Counted from the stretch's first letter, positions 23,997-34,442 are shown. The stretch is DNA of 52,709 nt from an uncultured Bacteroidales bacterium (GCA_947164955.1 CAMUYT010000002.1:1-52709); one strand, 5' to 3'. Program-made: numbers and translations. The notes: a model not told the origin generated them from the sequence alone.

Positions 23997-24854
23997 TTAC
24001 AGCTGGCTCTCAGGGATAGAGAAGGTATCGCCTTGGCTGATGTCGCCCGACTGGAGGCCGCGCTTGAGCCAACGCATACGCTGTTGTGAGGTGCCGTGGG
24101 TGAAGAGGTCGCTCTTCACGTCGCGGTAGCCGGCTTGGCGTTGCAGGTAGTCGTCGCCGATCTTCTGTGCCGCATTGATGGCCTCTTGGAGGTCGCCGTC
24201 TTCGAGCGAGCCGAACATCTTCTGCTCGTGATGGCCCCAAACGCCGGCATAGTAGTCGGCTTGCAGTTCGATGCGCACGCTCATCTTGTTTTTGCTCACC
24301 TCGTCCATGCGGGCCATTTGTTGGTGGGCGTCGTCGAGGGTGCCTAGGAGGTGCTGGATGTGGTGTCCCACTTCGTGCGCGATGACGTAGGCGCAGGCGA
24401 AGTCGCCCTTGATGCCCATCGACTGTTGCATCTCGTTGAAGAAGTCGAGGTCGAGATAGAGTTTCTCGTCGGCCGAGCAATAGAACGGGCCTGTGGCCGA
24501 GGTGGCGTTGCCGCAGCCGCTTTGCACCGAGCCCTTGAAGAGCACCATCTTGGGGGCGCGATATTGGGCTTTATACTTGGCGAACTCAGCCGCCCAAACG
24601 TCTTCGGTCGAAGCCAAGACTTGCGAGGCGAAAAGCTCGAATTCCTGCTCTTGGGCCGTAGGGACGTATTCCGTCGTTGTGCCACTTTGAGGTTGTTGCA
24701 TCTGTTCCATAACAGCGCTAGCGTCGCCGCCCATAAAGGTGACGAGTAGATAAATGAGGAGACCGCCCAAGCCTATGCCGCCAGCGGCCACCGCAGCACC
24801 TTTTCCGCGACGGTCTTCGACGTTGGTGCTGGTTCTTCTGCCATCCATTTTCAT
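23997..24854 (-). CDS. YpfJ-type neutral zinc metallopeptidase
   Basis: 285 residues from the ATG at 24854; the longer reading covers the promoter. Basic N-terminus with RRGKGAAVAAGGIGLGG, one membrane helix (about 24-42), then an extracytoplasmic domain. The zinc site HEVGHH (160-165) lies after CAYVIA, the third ligand is probably the glutamate in RIELQADYYAGVWGH, and the upstream FYCSADEKLYLDLDFF is typical of the family. Function in the cell is unknown; the active site is complete. Confidence 0.9.
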   Translation of the reverse strand: MKMDGRRTSTNVEDRRGKGAAVAAGGIGLGGLLIYLLVTFMGGDASAVMEQMQQPQSGTTTEYVPTAQEQEFELFASQVLASTEDVWAAEFAKYKAQYRAPKMVLFKGSVQSGCGNATSATGPFYCSADEKLYLDLDFFNEMQQSMGIKGDFACAYVIAHEVGHHIQHLLGTLDDAHQQMARMDEVSKNKMSVRIELQADYYAGVWGHHEQKMFGSLEDGDLQEAINAAQKIGDDYLQRQAGYRDVKSDLFTHGTSQQRMRWLKRGLQSGDISQGDTFSIPESQL

Positions 24855-24884
24855 AGTAGTACGATTTTTAAGATTAATGTGCGG

Positions 24885-24892
24885 CAAAAATA
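24885..24892 (-). promoter_or_regulatory. -7 box TATTTTTG for the zinc peptidase
   Basis: The minus strand reads TATTTTTGC, 31 bases upstream of the ATG at 24854. Confidence 0.55.
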
Positions 24893-24973
24893 CAAAAAAG
24901 TGGAAATGGAAATGAATTATCGGAAAAATAAACGCGAGCCGAAGCCATCCAAAAGAAACAGTTATGCAAACAA

Positions 24974-24997
24974 AAGGCCGCCCCGCGGGGCGGCCTT
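24974..24997 (-). terminator. strong terminator after the giant surface-protein gene
   Basis: Perfect self-complementary GC-rich stem (AAGGCCGCCCC with GGGGCGGCCTT) followed on the minus strand by TTTGTTTG, 35 bases after the stop at 25032. Confidence 0.85.
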
Positions 24998-25031
24998 ACG
25001 ATTGATGAACCACTGAAGAAGCCGAAGGGCA

Positions 25032-28000
25032 TTAATAACTGAACGTCATTGTCTTCGTCTCATTAGTGGCATTATAGTAGATGTAGCCAATGCCAGGTTG
25101 GATTACGAAGGAACTAGAATATGCTCCGTTATCGAAGATCCAATACGTTCCGTCAAAAGTAACCCAAGTGCCGTCATCCTTCAAGATCTTGTCGCCATTG
25201 GCGGGTGTTATCAAGGTGGCAAGAGCGGTAGAATTGCCCTGGATGCCAAACCAGTTGTAGCCAGGCTCGATAGCGACGGCGACGGTGGTAGGCCGTGTGC
25301 CGTTATAGTTGAACGACCCATCACTAACGGTCTTGATCTTATACATCTTACCGACGACGAAATCTGAGAGCGTGCCGCCCCACTCGCCATTGGTACGACG
25401 CAGGAAGCCTTCGCTCTGTGAGTTGATGAGGATGTCGCCAGTGATGGTACCCTCGTCGAAGGCATTCCTAAGCTCATCGGCTGTGACGTCTAAATACGGC
25501 ACCCACCATGTCCAGCCCGCACTGAGGTAACGGGAGTTCTCGCATCCCATACCTTGGATGCTGTTGAAACCACCCCAAGGTGCGCCGTTGTTGTAGGTCT
25601 GATAATCTGCAACCGATCCGCAAGGCACGTAGACGGGGATGGATTTGGGGACATCATAGAACGTCGACGTGGGATAGTATCCAAAATCAGGCGGAGCACA
25701 CTCCAAGGAGATATAACTAAGCTCAGTGCATCCGTTGAACGCATCATCATCGATAGTGCCAAGATTAGCACCTAAGCTCAGTCCAGTAAGGGCAGTGCAT
25801 TGCATGAACGCCTGGACCCCGATTTCTTGGACTTTATCAAGGTTGCCCACATAACTCAGAGCGCTACAGCCAAAGAATGCTCTTGACGCCACAGTTTGTG
25901 TGTTCATGGGCAGCGTGACCTCTTGCAGCGACGTACAACCCTCGAAGGCGCCGGGATAAATGCCAGTCATGCCGGTGAAGTATTGCAATTCATTGAAGGT
26001 CTCTATCGTGGTGTTGTTTTTGAATACATTGGCCAACGCCCCGTATCCAACCGCAGCAGCCTCGGCATAGCTCAACTGACCGTCGCCGTTGGTGTCCCAT
26101 CCCGTTGCGGGATCCACGCAGAGGGCCTTCACCTCTGGGTCGGCGAAGCAGATGAACACGTCGCTCTCCTGGTAGTTGGTGAAGCCGCCCCAAGGCTGGC
26201 CGGTGTTGTTGTAGTTCCGGTAGGCCTCGATGCTCTCGCAAGGCACGTAGACGGGGATACCAGGATAGACAGCTGCGGGAGAACCGCCAAAAACGCCATT
26301 GCCCAACGAGGGTGGCGTAGTGGCATTGACGTGCATTTCCATGACCCCACCACAACCCATAAAGGCAGTAGAACCGATGCTCGTCACTGATGCGGGCAGC
26401 ACAATCGTAGTCATCTGCGAGCGGCCATAGAAGGCATTGGCGCCTATGGTGACCACATCATCAGGAATTTCGGTGTTGTCGCAGCCAATCACCAACTCGT
26501 TCGTTTCGGTCTTGATAATGGCGTTGCAGGCATTACGCGAGTCATAGACGGTGTTCTCCGGCTCCACAACGATGCTTTGCAAACTGTAGCAATTGTTGAA
26601 GGCACCGACCACAATGGTGTTCACTGAAGCGGGAATAACAATGGAACTCAGACTGCTGCATCCACCGAAAGACGAACCTATATAGGTCACCGTACTCGGG
26701 ATGTCAATATGGGACAATGCCGAACAATTAACGAACGCGTTATTCATAATCCTTACAAGCTGATCGGAGAGTGTGACAGAGATCAAACTTGAACAACCGC
26801 TAAATGCATAATTCCCAATAATAATGATGTTATTCGGAAGCATGATGCTGGCCAATTGGCTGCAACCGTTGAACGCATTCGCAACTAAACTTGTCAATCC
26901 AGTGAAGTATTGCAGCTCGTTGAACGAAATGATGCTGGTGTTGTCACGGAACACTGTTCCTATGTTCGTCACTTCCTCAGCCTCCGTATAGCTCAGCTCA
27001 CCGTCGCCGTTGTTGTCCCAGTTGGCCACGCAGATGGCCTTCACGTTGGCATCGGCGAAGACGATGTTGCAGGGGTCGACATAGTTGAAGTTAAGCCCGC
27101 TCCAAATCTCGGCGCTCCTGTAGTCCGTCAGGGCGCCACAGGGCACGTTGACGGTGACGTTCGAATGCACCATATTGAGGAAGGTGTTGCTGTAGATGGT
27201 AGGCGGCAACGTGCGTTCCGCATTGATGGTGGTGAGGCCGGTGCAGTTCATGAAGGCGTATTCGCCGATGCTCTCCACCCAGCTGGGCAGGGTAATCTCC
27301 GTGAGGCCACTGGCATACTCGAAGGCCGAGACACCGATGCTGACGACGTCGTCGGGAATGACCGTGTTCTTGCAGCCCGTGATCAACTTGTCGATGTCCG
27401 TCTGGATGATGGCGTTGCAGCCGCCACGCGAGTCGAAGTAGATGTTGTCCTGGTCGACCTCGATGGTCTCGATGCTGGTGCCCGTGAAGGCGTTGCCCTC
27501 AATGCTGGTCACCGAGGCGGGCAGGTAGACGTATTCAAGGTTGTTGCATTCGCCGAAAGCGAGGGCGCCGATGCTCCACACGGAGGGAGGCAGGATGACC
27601 TCGGTGAGGCCACTTTGGCTGAAAGCATAGGCACCGATGGTGGTCACGCTGGGCGGAATGACAATGTTGTGCAGGCTCGAGCAAGGAATGGTTTGCCCTT
27701 GTTGGTTCACAGTGTAACCGAAAGCGTTGTATCCGATGGAGGTGATGGTTGGCGGCAGCGTTATGGCACTGAGGTTGACACAACCTGAGAAGGCGTTGTC
27801 GCCAATTGCCGTCAATCCGGTGAAGTATTGCAACTCATTGAAATACTGCATTTCCACTTGATCTTTGAAAATGAGGGTCAAATCGGTGATGGCAGCGGCT
27901 TCGGCATAACTCAGCTCACCGTCGCCGTTGGTGTCGCCGAGATAAACACTTGCCGATTTTGCTATCGGGTCTTGGAACACGATGTTACCAGGCGTGCTGA

Positions 28001-31000
28001 AGCTCACGGGGTCGGTCCAATAGCCGAGATAGGAGGCATCGCCGACTTCGCACATGGCGCGCACGCGCGCTTGGTAGGTGTGGCCCGGCGTGAGACCTTC
28101 GAAGTCGTATTGTCCGCCTTCGACAGGGCCGAGGGAAGTCCAGTCGCCTCCATTAAGATAGGTCACATCGTCAATGACCAATGTGCAACCGCTTGGGACA
28201 TCCTGATGTCGGATGGCAACATAGCCCAAGCCTTCAAATCCTGACAAATCTATTATGAATTCCTGGTAGGACAAAGGCGAGCCGGTCATGACGGGAGTGG
28301 TTCCGAAATCCGCAATGTTGGTTCCTGTTGTGGAGACATAGACCGAGAAACTCTGCTGTGTGCCCTGTGTAGTACACGCCCAGAGCTTTAACACACCGCC
28401 CAACTCCATTTGAGGCAGTATGAGCCAATTATCAGATAGGTAAGTAGAGAACCCTGACGATCTCATTTGACGTTCTCCAGAATGAGGGGGAATATTGTTG
28501 TGTGAGCCATAATTCCACCACCCTCCACTAGCTTGTCCATTACCATTGTAGAACTTTGTCCATCCGCTGGGCAGGGCATCTCCCGACAGTCCTTCAAACC
28601 CTTCTTCCCACTGGGTCGCCAGCTCTCGATACTCCACCTCGTCATACGCCGCGGTGTTGTCCCAGGTGATGGTGGCCGAGAAAGGCCCCACCTCGTTCAC
28701 CTGCAGGTTGTCGGGTGCAGCGCAGTAATCGGGTGTGGAGAACGCGACGGGGTTGGTCCAGGCGCTGTAGTGGGTCTCGCTGCCCACCGTGAATCGGCCA
28801 CGGAGGCTGACGTAGTAGCCGGTGCCGGGGTCCAAGTTGCCGAGGCCGAAGACGTTGCCATTGCTCCAAGTCCACGGAGTGCCCATCGCCACCATGTCCT
28901 CGTTGAACAGCTGCACGTCGGTGGCGGTCTGGCCCTCGCGCGGCGTCCACGTCAGCGCCACCTCAGTGGGGGCTATGGGCGTTACCACGATGTCGGTGGG
29001 GGGAAGGTAGGCATCCTTTGCATAGCCAAAAGTGACCTTGGGGGCAAACTGGTCACATTGCACCATATCAGGATCATATTGACAGTCGATGTAGCCCGAC
29101 ATGGCCACGTTAGTGTTAACGCCGTACCATCGGGCTTGGCCCGAGCCTCCACTCTCTGTTTGCTTGATACCTATCAGCAAGTTGCCGCCATCGTATCTGA
29201 AAGGATTACCCGAGTATGAATCTTCTGGCTTTATGGTCATTACGCCATCGACAATGCTAGGCCAACCATCATAGAACAGCGACATGTCGTCCCAATCATA
29301 GAACGAGTCGCTACAGAATTGGTTATAGTTGCTAAAATCGACAACGGCCATGCGCACTTCAAATTTGACATTGCCCCAAGGCCGTCCATTTTGCACATTG
29401 GCGCAATAGAACTGCAGCTTTTCGATGGAGCTGTATTGCAGGTCTTCGAGCTGATTAGCAGGCACTACAAACTGTGTTGAGCCATAGCCAGCATCTGTAC
29501 AGTATGCATTGATGACGGCCCAATAGTCAGTGTTTGTGCCATCGTTCACCGTCTCTGTGGGCCAAGCTGCCATGGTGCCTGACCAATAATTGCTGAAAAT
29601 CTCTTCATTATTGTCGGAACAAATGGCACTAACCTGAACGGAATAGTGTTCCTCTGGTTCGATAAAATTCGAAACATCAATCAAGGCCGAGGTGACATTC
29701 TCAAATTCATATTCTGATGGATAATCTGACCCACTAACATAAACGGTGAAACTGGTTTGGTCAGACTCTCCAGGCTCCCATGTGACGAAAAGGGTCGTCG
29801 GAGAAGCCTCCACGTTCGTGATGGTGGGATGGCCACACACCTCAGCGGTAGTGAAATCATTTTCCGTACGCGTCCAAGCGCTGGTTGTCGTGCCGTCGTT
29901 GTAGCGCACCCACGCGTGGTAGCTGCTGGCAGAAGCCAACCCTGTCATTGTGGTATAGAAGTAGCCATTCACATGTGTCATGATGGTGCTTGGATGTTGT
30001 TCCATTTGGTTGGAGTTCGTGATCCAGTAGGGGGCAACCGCCACATCCCATTCGTATTGCACGGGCGAAGCGGGCGTCCAGCTCACCTTGGCCGAGTGGC
30101 TGCCCACCTCGCTCACCGTCACCGCCGTGGGTGGCATCGAGACGTCGTAGCTCATGATGCTGACGTTGTCGATATGCACGTTGTTCACGTTGTCGCTGCC
30201 ATCGGTGCATTCCACATAGAAGGCTACTTGGATGGTTTCGTTCTGGTAGCTACTCAGGTTGACATAACTCGTGGTGCCTTGCGGGTTGAGAGCATTGAGG
30301 TCTGGCAAGCCACACATCTCGCCGCACCATCCTTTTACCATATGCCAAGTGGCGCCCTCGTCGTCGGAGACGAAGACATAAATCTTCTGGTTGTCTTGTT
30401 CGCCAGGCGTCAAAGGCACTTGGTTGCCGGTTTGGCGCGACATGCCGATGTCGAAGCTGAGCTTTAGGTCGTTCGCGTTGCCGAGGATGATAGGCGGCGA
30501 CACCAGCCATTTGCGCTCGTTGCCGTTGGCACCGAGCACAGTGTAGGCATGGCTGTCGAACACGCCGTTCTGCTGACCGAAGTGCCATGCGTTAGTGGAC
30601 GGTGTCAGCGTGGCCGTGTATGTATTGCCGGACTCTTGCAACTGGCCCGTATAGCTGGCCCAGCCTTGAGGTGCGCTGGTGGTGGCGAAGGGCTCGGTAA
30701 AGGGAACGGTCACGGCCGAATAAACGTGGACGTCGTCGATACACCATTCGTTACCCGAACCATAGGCGGTGCATTGGATGGCCAGGCGCGCGCCAGCAGG
30801 CACGGAGCCGAAGCTGACGTACATCCTTTGGTAGTCTGACCAATAGGTCTGGAAATCTAGGGTGGTGAGGCCCATGAAACTGGTGAGGCTGCCACCCGTG
30901 GGGATGTAGCCCACACGAATCCGGCCGCCGTAGTTCATGATGCTGGGACGGCAGCGGAAGTCGAGTTGCAGGGTGTTGAGTTCGACGGGGTTGTGACTGG

Positions 31001-34000
31001 CATCTTCAAAACAGGGCAACACGGCGTAGCCGGTACCTTGCAACCTATAGTAAGTAGTGCCTCCGTTTTGCACCGTCATGTTTGGCGCATACCATCCCTC
31101 GGGCAGGCTGCCGACTGTCAGGCTTTGGAAGTCTTGGGTATATGGCACGGTGATTGTCGGCTTGGTCACACCAACACCCCCTAGTGCCCATCCTCCTTGG
31201 CACTTGAATGCCATCCTCGCGTTGGAGGGTACCCCGAAGTAATTGACCGTCCATGTATAGTGAATATTAGGCGATGGTGAAGTAACAGACTGGAGCGCGG
31301 TGAAAGACGAGGGGTCGTTGGGGTTGGTGACATAACCTACCGCGAAACTTTGCGCGTCTGACTCCCAAGACCTGAATGTGATTTGCAGCTGAAGCGAAGC
31401 GATGGGAACATTGAACTGGGGCAGGACGGCACAACCCGTAGTATAGGTATCATAGGACGTAGTGTAATTGTAATAATGGTTGTTCGCAATCCAACCATCA
31501 GGCTGGTTGTCGAAGGTACTATATTCGTTATATGGCACATCAAACGAGGGCTCGACGTACACACTCAAGTTTTCAAACAGCCAATTGCCGTCACATAGGA
31601 TGGCCATCCTGGCATTATTGGGTATGTTGCTTCTATAAAGCACCCTCTTTTGCCGGTAACGCCCGGTCCATGAAGACGCATTGCTGAAGGTTTGGATGGG
31701 CATGAAGGTCTCCGTCGGATTGTTTACATTGGTGACGTAGCCTATCTGTACGCTTTGGGCACCATCGGCGGGCTTCAGGTCGACTTCGAGAATAAGCGAG
31801 CCAAAGCTGGCGTTGAACTGGGGCAGCACGGCGCAGCCGGAACTGAAGCCTGCCGTTCCCGGCTGATAATAGAGATTGTTGGCCGTCCAACCCTCGGGAT
31901 AATTGTAATTCAAGGTCAGATTGTATGGCACGTCAAAAACAGTCTGGACATCGTTCGTTGATTTCACCGACACGCCGGCAATGTTCCAGTCTCCATCGCA
32001 AAGGATGGCCAGACGTGCACCAGCAGGAGCCGAAACGAAGCGCATCCTCTTGGGTAGATAGTACTCCCATGAAGAATTGACGTAGGTGTGGGTTGCCACG
32101 AAGGTTGCCGGGTTGTTGGGATCAGTGACGTAACCTAACTTGATGTTGCGTGCGGAGGAGTTTTTGGGCTTGAGTGCGATGTCTAAAAGAAGTGTGCTGA
32201 TTTCAGCATTGAATTGAGGGAGAATGGCTAAACCGTTGTTGAGATAGGCATTGCCTGAAGAATAGCCGTAATTGTTGGCCATCCAGCCATCGGGCTGACC
32301 TTCTCCCAAAGTCGGATTATAGGGCACCGCCGTTGGCGATGGCGTAGGATACAATTTCACATCACGTATGGTCCATTCTCCTGCGAACGAGATGGCCATC
32401 CTTGCCCCAGAAGGTACATCGTTGAAATCGAGTCGTTGGATTCTGAAATCTGTCCAATCGGTTGATGAACTAAAGGTTTTGAGAGCAGTGAATGTGGTCA
32501 CTGCCTGCGATGTGGTCACATAACCCAAAGAGAAGCTTGTATTGCTAGAGCTAGGTTTAATGTCGACATCCAAAAACAACGAGTTGATGGAAACTGCACT
32601 GTTGAGACGAGGAAGCTGGTTGACGCCTGTCTTGAAAAGGCCTTCATTGACATAGCTGTTGGCAATCCATCCCTCGGGTTGGTTAGTGTCGAAGGTCGCC
32701 AAATGGTAAGGGTTGGATTGGGTCGGATAGATAGTCGAAGGTTTATAGCGCACCGCCACATCACGGATGTTCCAATCCCCGTTGCATTGAATGGCTAGTC
32801 GCGCACCGGCGGCAATGCCCGCATAGTCAACTCTCTTGGGCTGTATTTCGGTCCACGAGGAGGTGTTACTATAGAATGTCTGAACATCCACGAATGTCGA
32901 CGGGTCGTTGGGGTCGGTGATGTAGCCTATCTTGATGTTTCGGGCTTGGGAGTTCCGAGGCATGGCCGCAAGGTCAAGCTCAAGTTCCCGCCAGGTGTCG
33001 TACTGGAAATTGGGCAGGACGGCAATGCCGTCAGTAAGGAATGCAGTGCCATCGTAGTAACCATAGTTATTGGATAACCAACCGCCAGGCAGGGTTTGGC
33101 CAAAGCTGTATTGGTAAGGCAACGAATAAACAGTGGAAGCTGGATTGTAGACATAAATATTGTTGAATTCCCACCTTCCATTGCAGCTGATGGCCATTCG
33201 AGCCCCTGATGGTGCGCTGGAGTAAGAGATTCTTTTGGGCATGAAACCCGTCCAAGAGGAGGAGGCGTTGAAGGATTGAACCGAAACGAAATTCCAATTC
33301 GAGGAAGGGCTATTGGGATTGGTGACATAACCAACCTCTATGTTTTGGGCGCTGTAGTCATAAGGCTTTATTAAGACGTCCATCTCGAGCAAGTTCAAAG
33401 AGCTGTTGAACTCAGGCAGCAAAGCTGTCCCTTCTCGGAAATATTGATAATAAGAGACATAATCGTTGATCATCCAACCCTCATTTTGGCCTACCCCCGA
33501 TTGAAAAGAAGGGAGAGAATAAGGCACATCGAAAGGGTCTGGCGTTTCATACACCAACACCGACTGAATAAACCATTCATAGATAGTGACAAACGCTATT
33601 CTGGCATTTTCGGGAACACCTGAAAAGACAGCCCTCTTGCAGCGAAGGTCCCCTTCCCATGGCAATTCATACATATACCAGGAATCTTCGAGTTCATGAA
33701 ATGTGCTAAAGTCATTCACGTCGGTAATATAACCAATACGGAAAATAGAGCCGTACACAGGGTTTACAAAAGGTTGTATGTTTACGTCTACCGTAAGCGT
33801 GTTAGTGGGAGCATCCAGTTCAGGGAGCACTATTATGCCAGTCGAGAACGCATAATAATCTAATCCATTATACGGGATGGGACCATAGTTGTTTGAAGTC
33901 ACCCAGTCTTGTGGAATGTATCCAGCGATAACAGTGGCACCATAGGGCACACTGTGTTGTTGCGCCCAAGTCGTCTTCGGCGCAAGCGCCATCAGCAACA

Positions 34001-34112
34001 GCAAGGCGAAAAGTGGAAGAAGGTTTTTGCGTGATTTTTTGGTTTCATGTTGTGGGGCGGAACTCAGTTGAGGATTTTTACCCTCCCCTTTCAAATTGTA
34101 TAAGTTTCTCAT
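25032..34112 (-). CDS. giant modular surface protein, BspA-like (3026 residues)
   Basis: Long basic leader and signal peptide (hydrophobic LLPLFALLLLMALA, cleavage near TWAQ). Residues about 54-1135 are eight similar modules of ~133 residues, with motifs such as QPDGWIANNY, AVLPQFN, GYVTDPNDPSTF and AGARLAI. A related ninth jelly-roll (VPFTEPFATTSAPQGW) follows, then fibronectin III-like modules (about 1325-1800) and another jelly-roll. Then come three ~307-residue blocks, each opening with an EF-hand-like DTNGDGELSYAEA followed by BspA-type leucine-rich repeats (FNELQYFTGLT, NAFSGCVNLSAITLP). The last ~170 residues (AGWTWWVPYLDVTADEL to KTMTFSY) form a C-terminal module without the YPNP-type sorting signal. 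Predicted adhesin or matrix-binding protein. One ORF, no frameshift. Confidence 0.88.
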   Translation of the reverse strand: MRNLYNLKGEGKNPQLSSAPQHETKKSRKNLLPLFALLLLMALAPKTTWAQQHSVPYGATVIAGYIPQDWVTSNNYGPIPYNGLDYYAFSTGIIVLPELDAPTNTLTVDVNIQPFVNPVYGSIFRIGYITDVNDFSTFHELEDSWYMYELPWEGDLRCKRAVFSGVPENARIAFVTIYEWFIQSVLVYETPDPFDVPYSLPSFQSGVGQNEGWMINDYVSYYQYFREGTALLPEFNSSLNLLEMDVLIKPYDYSAQNIEVGYVTNPNSPSSNWNFVSVQSFNASSSWTGFMPKRISYSSAPSGARMAISCNGRWEFNNIYVYNPASTVYSLPYQYSFGQTLPGGWLSNNYGYYDGTAFLTDGIAVLPNFQYDTWRELELDLAAMPRNSQARNIKIGYITDPNDPSTFVDVQTFYSNTSSWTEIQPKRVDYAGIAAGARLAIQCNGDWNIRDVAVRYKPSTIYPTQSNPYHLATFDTNQPEGWIANSYVNEGLFKTGVNQLPRLNSAVSINSLFLDVDIKPSSSNTSFSLGYVTTSQAVTTFTALKTFSSSTDWTDFRIQRLDFNDVPSGARMAISFAGEWTIRDVKLYPTPSPTAVPYNPTLGEGQPDGWMANNYGYSSGNAYLNNGLAILPQFNAEISTLLLDIALKPKNSSARNIKLGYVTDPNNPATFVATHTYVNSSWEYYLPKRMRFVSAPAGARLAILCDGDWNIAGVSVKSTNDVQTVFDVPYNLTLNYNYPEGWTANNLYYQPGTAGFSSGCAVLPQFNASFGSLILEVDLKPADGAQSVQIGYVTNVNNPTETFMPIQTFSNASSWTGRYRQKRVLYRSNIPNNARMAILCDGNWLFENLSVYVEPSFDVPYNEYSTFDNQPDGWIANNHYYNYTTSYDTYTTGCAVLPQFNVPIASLQLQITFRSWESDAQSFAVGYVTNPNDPSSFTALQSVTSPSPNIHYTWTVNYFGVPSNARMAFKCQGGWALGGVGVTKPTITVPYTQDFQSLTVGSLPEGWYAPNMTVQNGGTTYYRLQGTGYAVLPCFEDASHNPVELNTLQLDFRCRPSIMNYGGRIRVGYIPTGGSLTSFMGLTTLDFQTYWSDYQRMYVSFGSVPAGARLAIQCTAYGSGNEWCIDDVHVYSAVTVPFTEPFATTSAPQGWASYTGQLQESGNTYTATLTPSTNAWHFGQQNGVFDSHAYTVLGANGNERKWLVSPPIILGNANDLKLSFDIGMSRQTGNQVPLTPGEQDNQKIYVFVSDDEGATWHMVKGWCGEMCGLPDLNALNPQGTTSYVNLSSYQNETIQVAFYVECTDGSDNVNNVHIDNVSIMSYDVSMPPTAVTVSEVGSHSAKVSWTPASPVQYEWDVAVAPYWITNSNQMEQHPSTIMTHVNGYFYTTMTGLASASSYHAWVRYNDGTTTSAWTRTENDFTTAEVCGHPTITNVEASPTTLFVTWEPGESDQTSFTVYVSGSDYPSEYEFENVTSALIDVSNFIEPEEHYSVQVSAICSDNNEEIFSNYWSGTMAAWPTETVNDGTNTDYWAVINAYCTDAGYGSTQFVVPANQLEDLQYSSIEKLQFYCANVQNGRPWGNVKFEVRMAVVDFSNYNQFCSDSFYDWDDMSLFYDGWPSIVDGVMTIKPEDSYSGNPFRYDGGNLLIGIKQTESGGSGQARWYGVNTNVAMSGYIDCQYDPDMVQCDQFAPKVTFGYAKDAYLPPTDIVVTPIAPTEVALTWTPREGQTATDVQLFNEDMVAMGTPWTWSNGNVFGLGNLDPGTGYYVSLRGRFTVGSETHYSAWTNPVAFSTPDYCAAPDNLQVNEVGPFSATITWDNTAAYDEVEYRELATQWEEGFEGLSGDALPSGWTKFYNGNGQASGGWWNYGSHNNIPPHSGERQMRSSGFSTYLSDNWLILPQMELGGVLKLWACTTQGTQQSFSVYVSTTGTNIADFGTTPVMTGSPLSYQEFIIDLSGFEGLGYVAIRHQDVPSGCTLVIDDVTYLNGGDWTSLGPVEGGQYDFEGLTPGHTYQARVRAMCEVGDASYLGYWTDPVSFSTPGNIVFQDPIAKSASVYLGDTNGDGELSYAEAAAITDLTLIFKDQVEMQYFNELQYFTGLTAIGDNAFSGCVNLSAITLPPTITSIGYNAFGYTVNQQGQTIPCSSLHNIVIPPSVTTIGAYAFSQSGLTEVILPPSVWSIGALAFGECNNLEYVYLPASVTSIEGNAFTGTSIETIEVDQDNIYFDSRGGCNAIIQTDIDKLITGCKNTVIPDDVVSIGVSAFEYASGLTEITLPSWVESIGEYAFMNCTGLTTINAERTLPPTIYSNTFLNMVHSNVTVNVPCGALTDYRSAEIWSGLNFNYVDPCNIVFADANVKAICVANWDNNGDGELSYTEAEEVTNIGTVFRDNTSIISFNELQYFTGLTSLVANAFNGCSQLASIMLPNNIIIIGNYAFSGCSSLISVTLSDQLVRIMNNAFVNCSALSHIDIPSTVTYIGSSFGGCSSLSSIVIPASVNTIVVGAFNNCYSLQSIVVEPENTVYDSRNACNAIIKTETNELVIGCDNTEIPDDVVTIGANAFYGRSQMTTIVLPASVTSIGSTAFMGCGGVMEMHVNATTPPSLGNGVFGGSPAAVYPGIPVYVPCESIEAYRNYNNTGQPWGGFTNYQESDVFICFADPEVKALCVDPATGWDTNGDGQLSYAEAAAVGYGALANVFKNNTTIETFNELQYFTGMTGIYPGAFEGCTSLQEVTLPMNTQTVASRAFFGCSALSYVGNLDKVQEIGVQAFMQCTALTGLSLGANLGTIDDDAFNGCTELSYISLECAPPDFGYYPTSTFYDVPKSIPVYVPCGSVADYQTYNNGAPWGGFNSIQGMGCENSRYLSAGWTWWVPYLDVTADELRNAFDEGTITGDILINSQSEGFLRRTNGEWGGTLSDFVVGKMYKIKTVSDGSFNYNGTRPTTVAVAIEPGYNWFGIQGNSTALATLITPANGDKILKDDGTWVTFDGTYWIFDNGAYSSSFVIQPGIGYIYYNATNETKTMTFSY
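25560..28000 (-). repeat. three ~922-base blocks: EF-hand-like plus leucine-rich repeats
   Basis: Near-identical EF-hand-like DNA (CACCGTCGCCGTTG on the plus strand) occurs at about 27925, 27000 and 26080, spaced 922-923 bases. Each is followed by LRR units and a PVYVPC-type link. Regular spacing indicates block duplication. Confidence 0.75.
30710..33960 (-). repeat. eight to nine tandem ~400-base modules in the giant gene
   Basis: Module starts (VPY-type motif) lie near 33951, 33527, 33121, 32713, 32318, 31930, 31533 and 31147, with a divergent one at 30707. They are diverged at the DNA level but clearly homologous in protein. I know no named domain for them. Confidence 0.75.
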
Positions 34113-34154
34113 AATGAATGTGTTATGCGTTTGTTATTCATACATTATCGCCTA

Positions 34155-34183
34155 CAAAAATATGAAAAAAACGGAAAAACAAA
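34155..34183 (-). promoter_or_regulatory. full Bacteroidota promoter of the giant gene
   Basis: The minus strand has -33 TTTG (34180-34183), a 17-base spacer and -7 TATTTTTG (34155-34162), about 42 bases upstream of the ATG. Confidence 0.65.
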
Positions 34184-34406
34184 AAAAATTTCATCGTTGC
34201 TGTCTAAAATCTTCGATCACGCCAATGCTTTTTCCTTGGATTTCGTCTTATTTTGTATTTGTGAGGCTGAAACAGAAAGGATTGAAAATGTATTACAAAA
34301 TATGCCGTGGAGAATATTAAGTATAATCGATAAAACCACATAAAATTTTGTTTTTTCCATAATTCGACATTTTTTTGAAAAACAGTAGAAGAAGGTGTTT
34401 TTTTCC

Positions 34407-34414
34407 TATTTTTG
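34407..34414 (+). promoter_or_regulatory. -7 box TATTTTTG for the small protein and nucleotidase
   Basis: TATTTTTGCC lies 28 bases upstream of the ATG at 34443. Confidence 0.55.
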
Positions 34415-34442
34415 CCTTTTGAAAACACATAAAACACATCCT

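Larger units (their letters stand above)
34113..34442. other. AT-rich divergent intergenic region
   Basis: 330 bases without a gene. It holds the promoter of the giant gene (34155-34183, minus) and the promoter of the small-protein/nucleotidase unit (34407-34414, plus). The middle (34184-34400) is AT-rich with no ORF I would support and no strong hairpin. Confidence 0.6.

Noticed and set aside
34395-34442. upstream ATG for the small protein at 34443
   Set aside because: It lies before the -7 box (34407-34414), so it would not be transcribed from that promoter.
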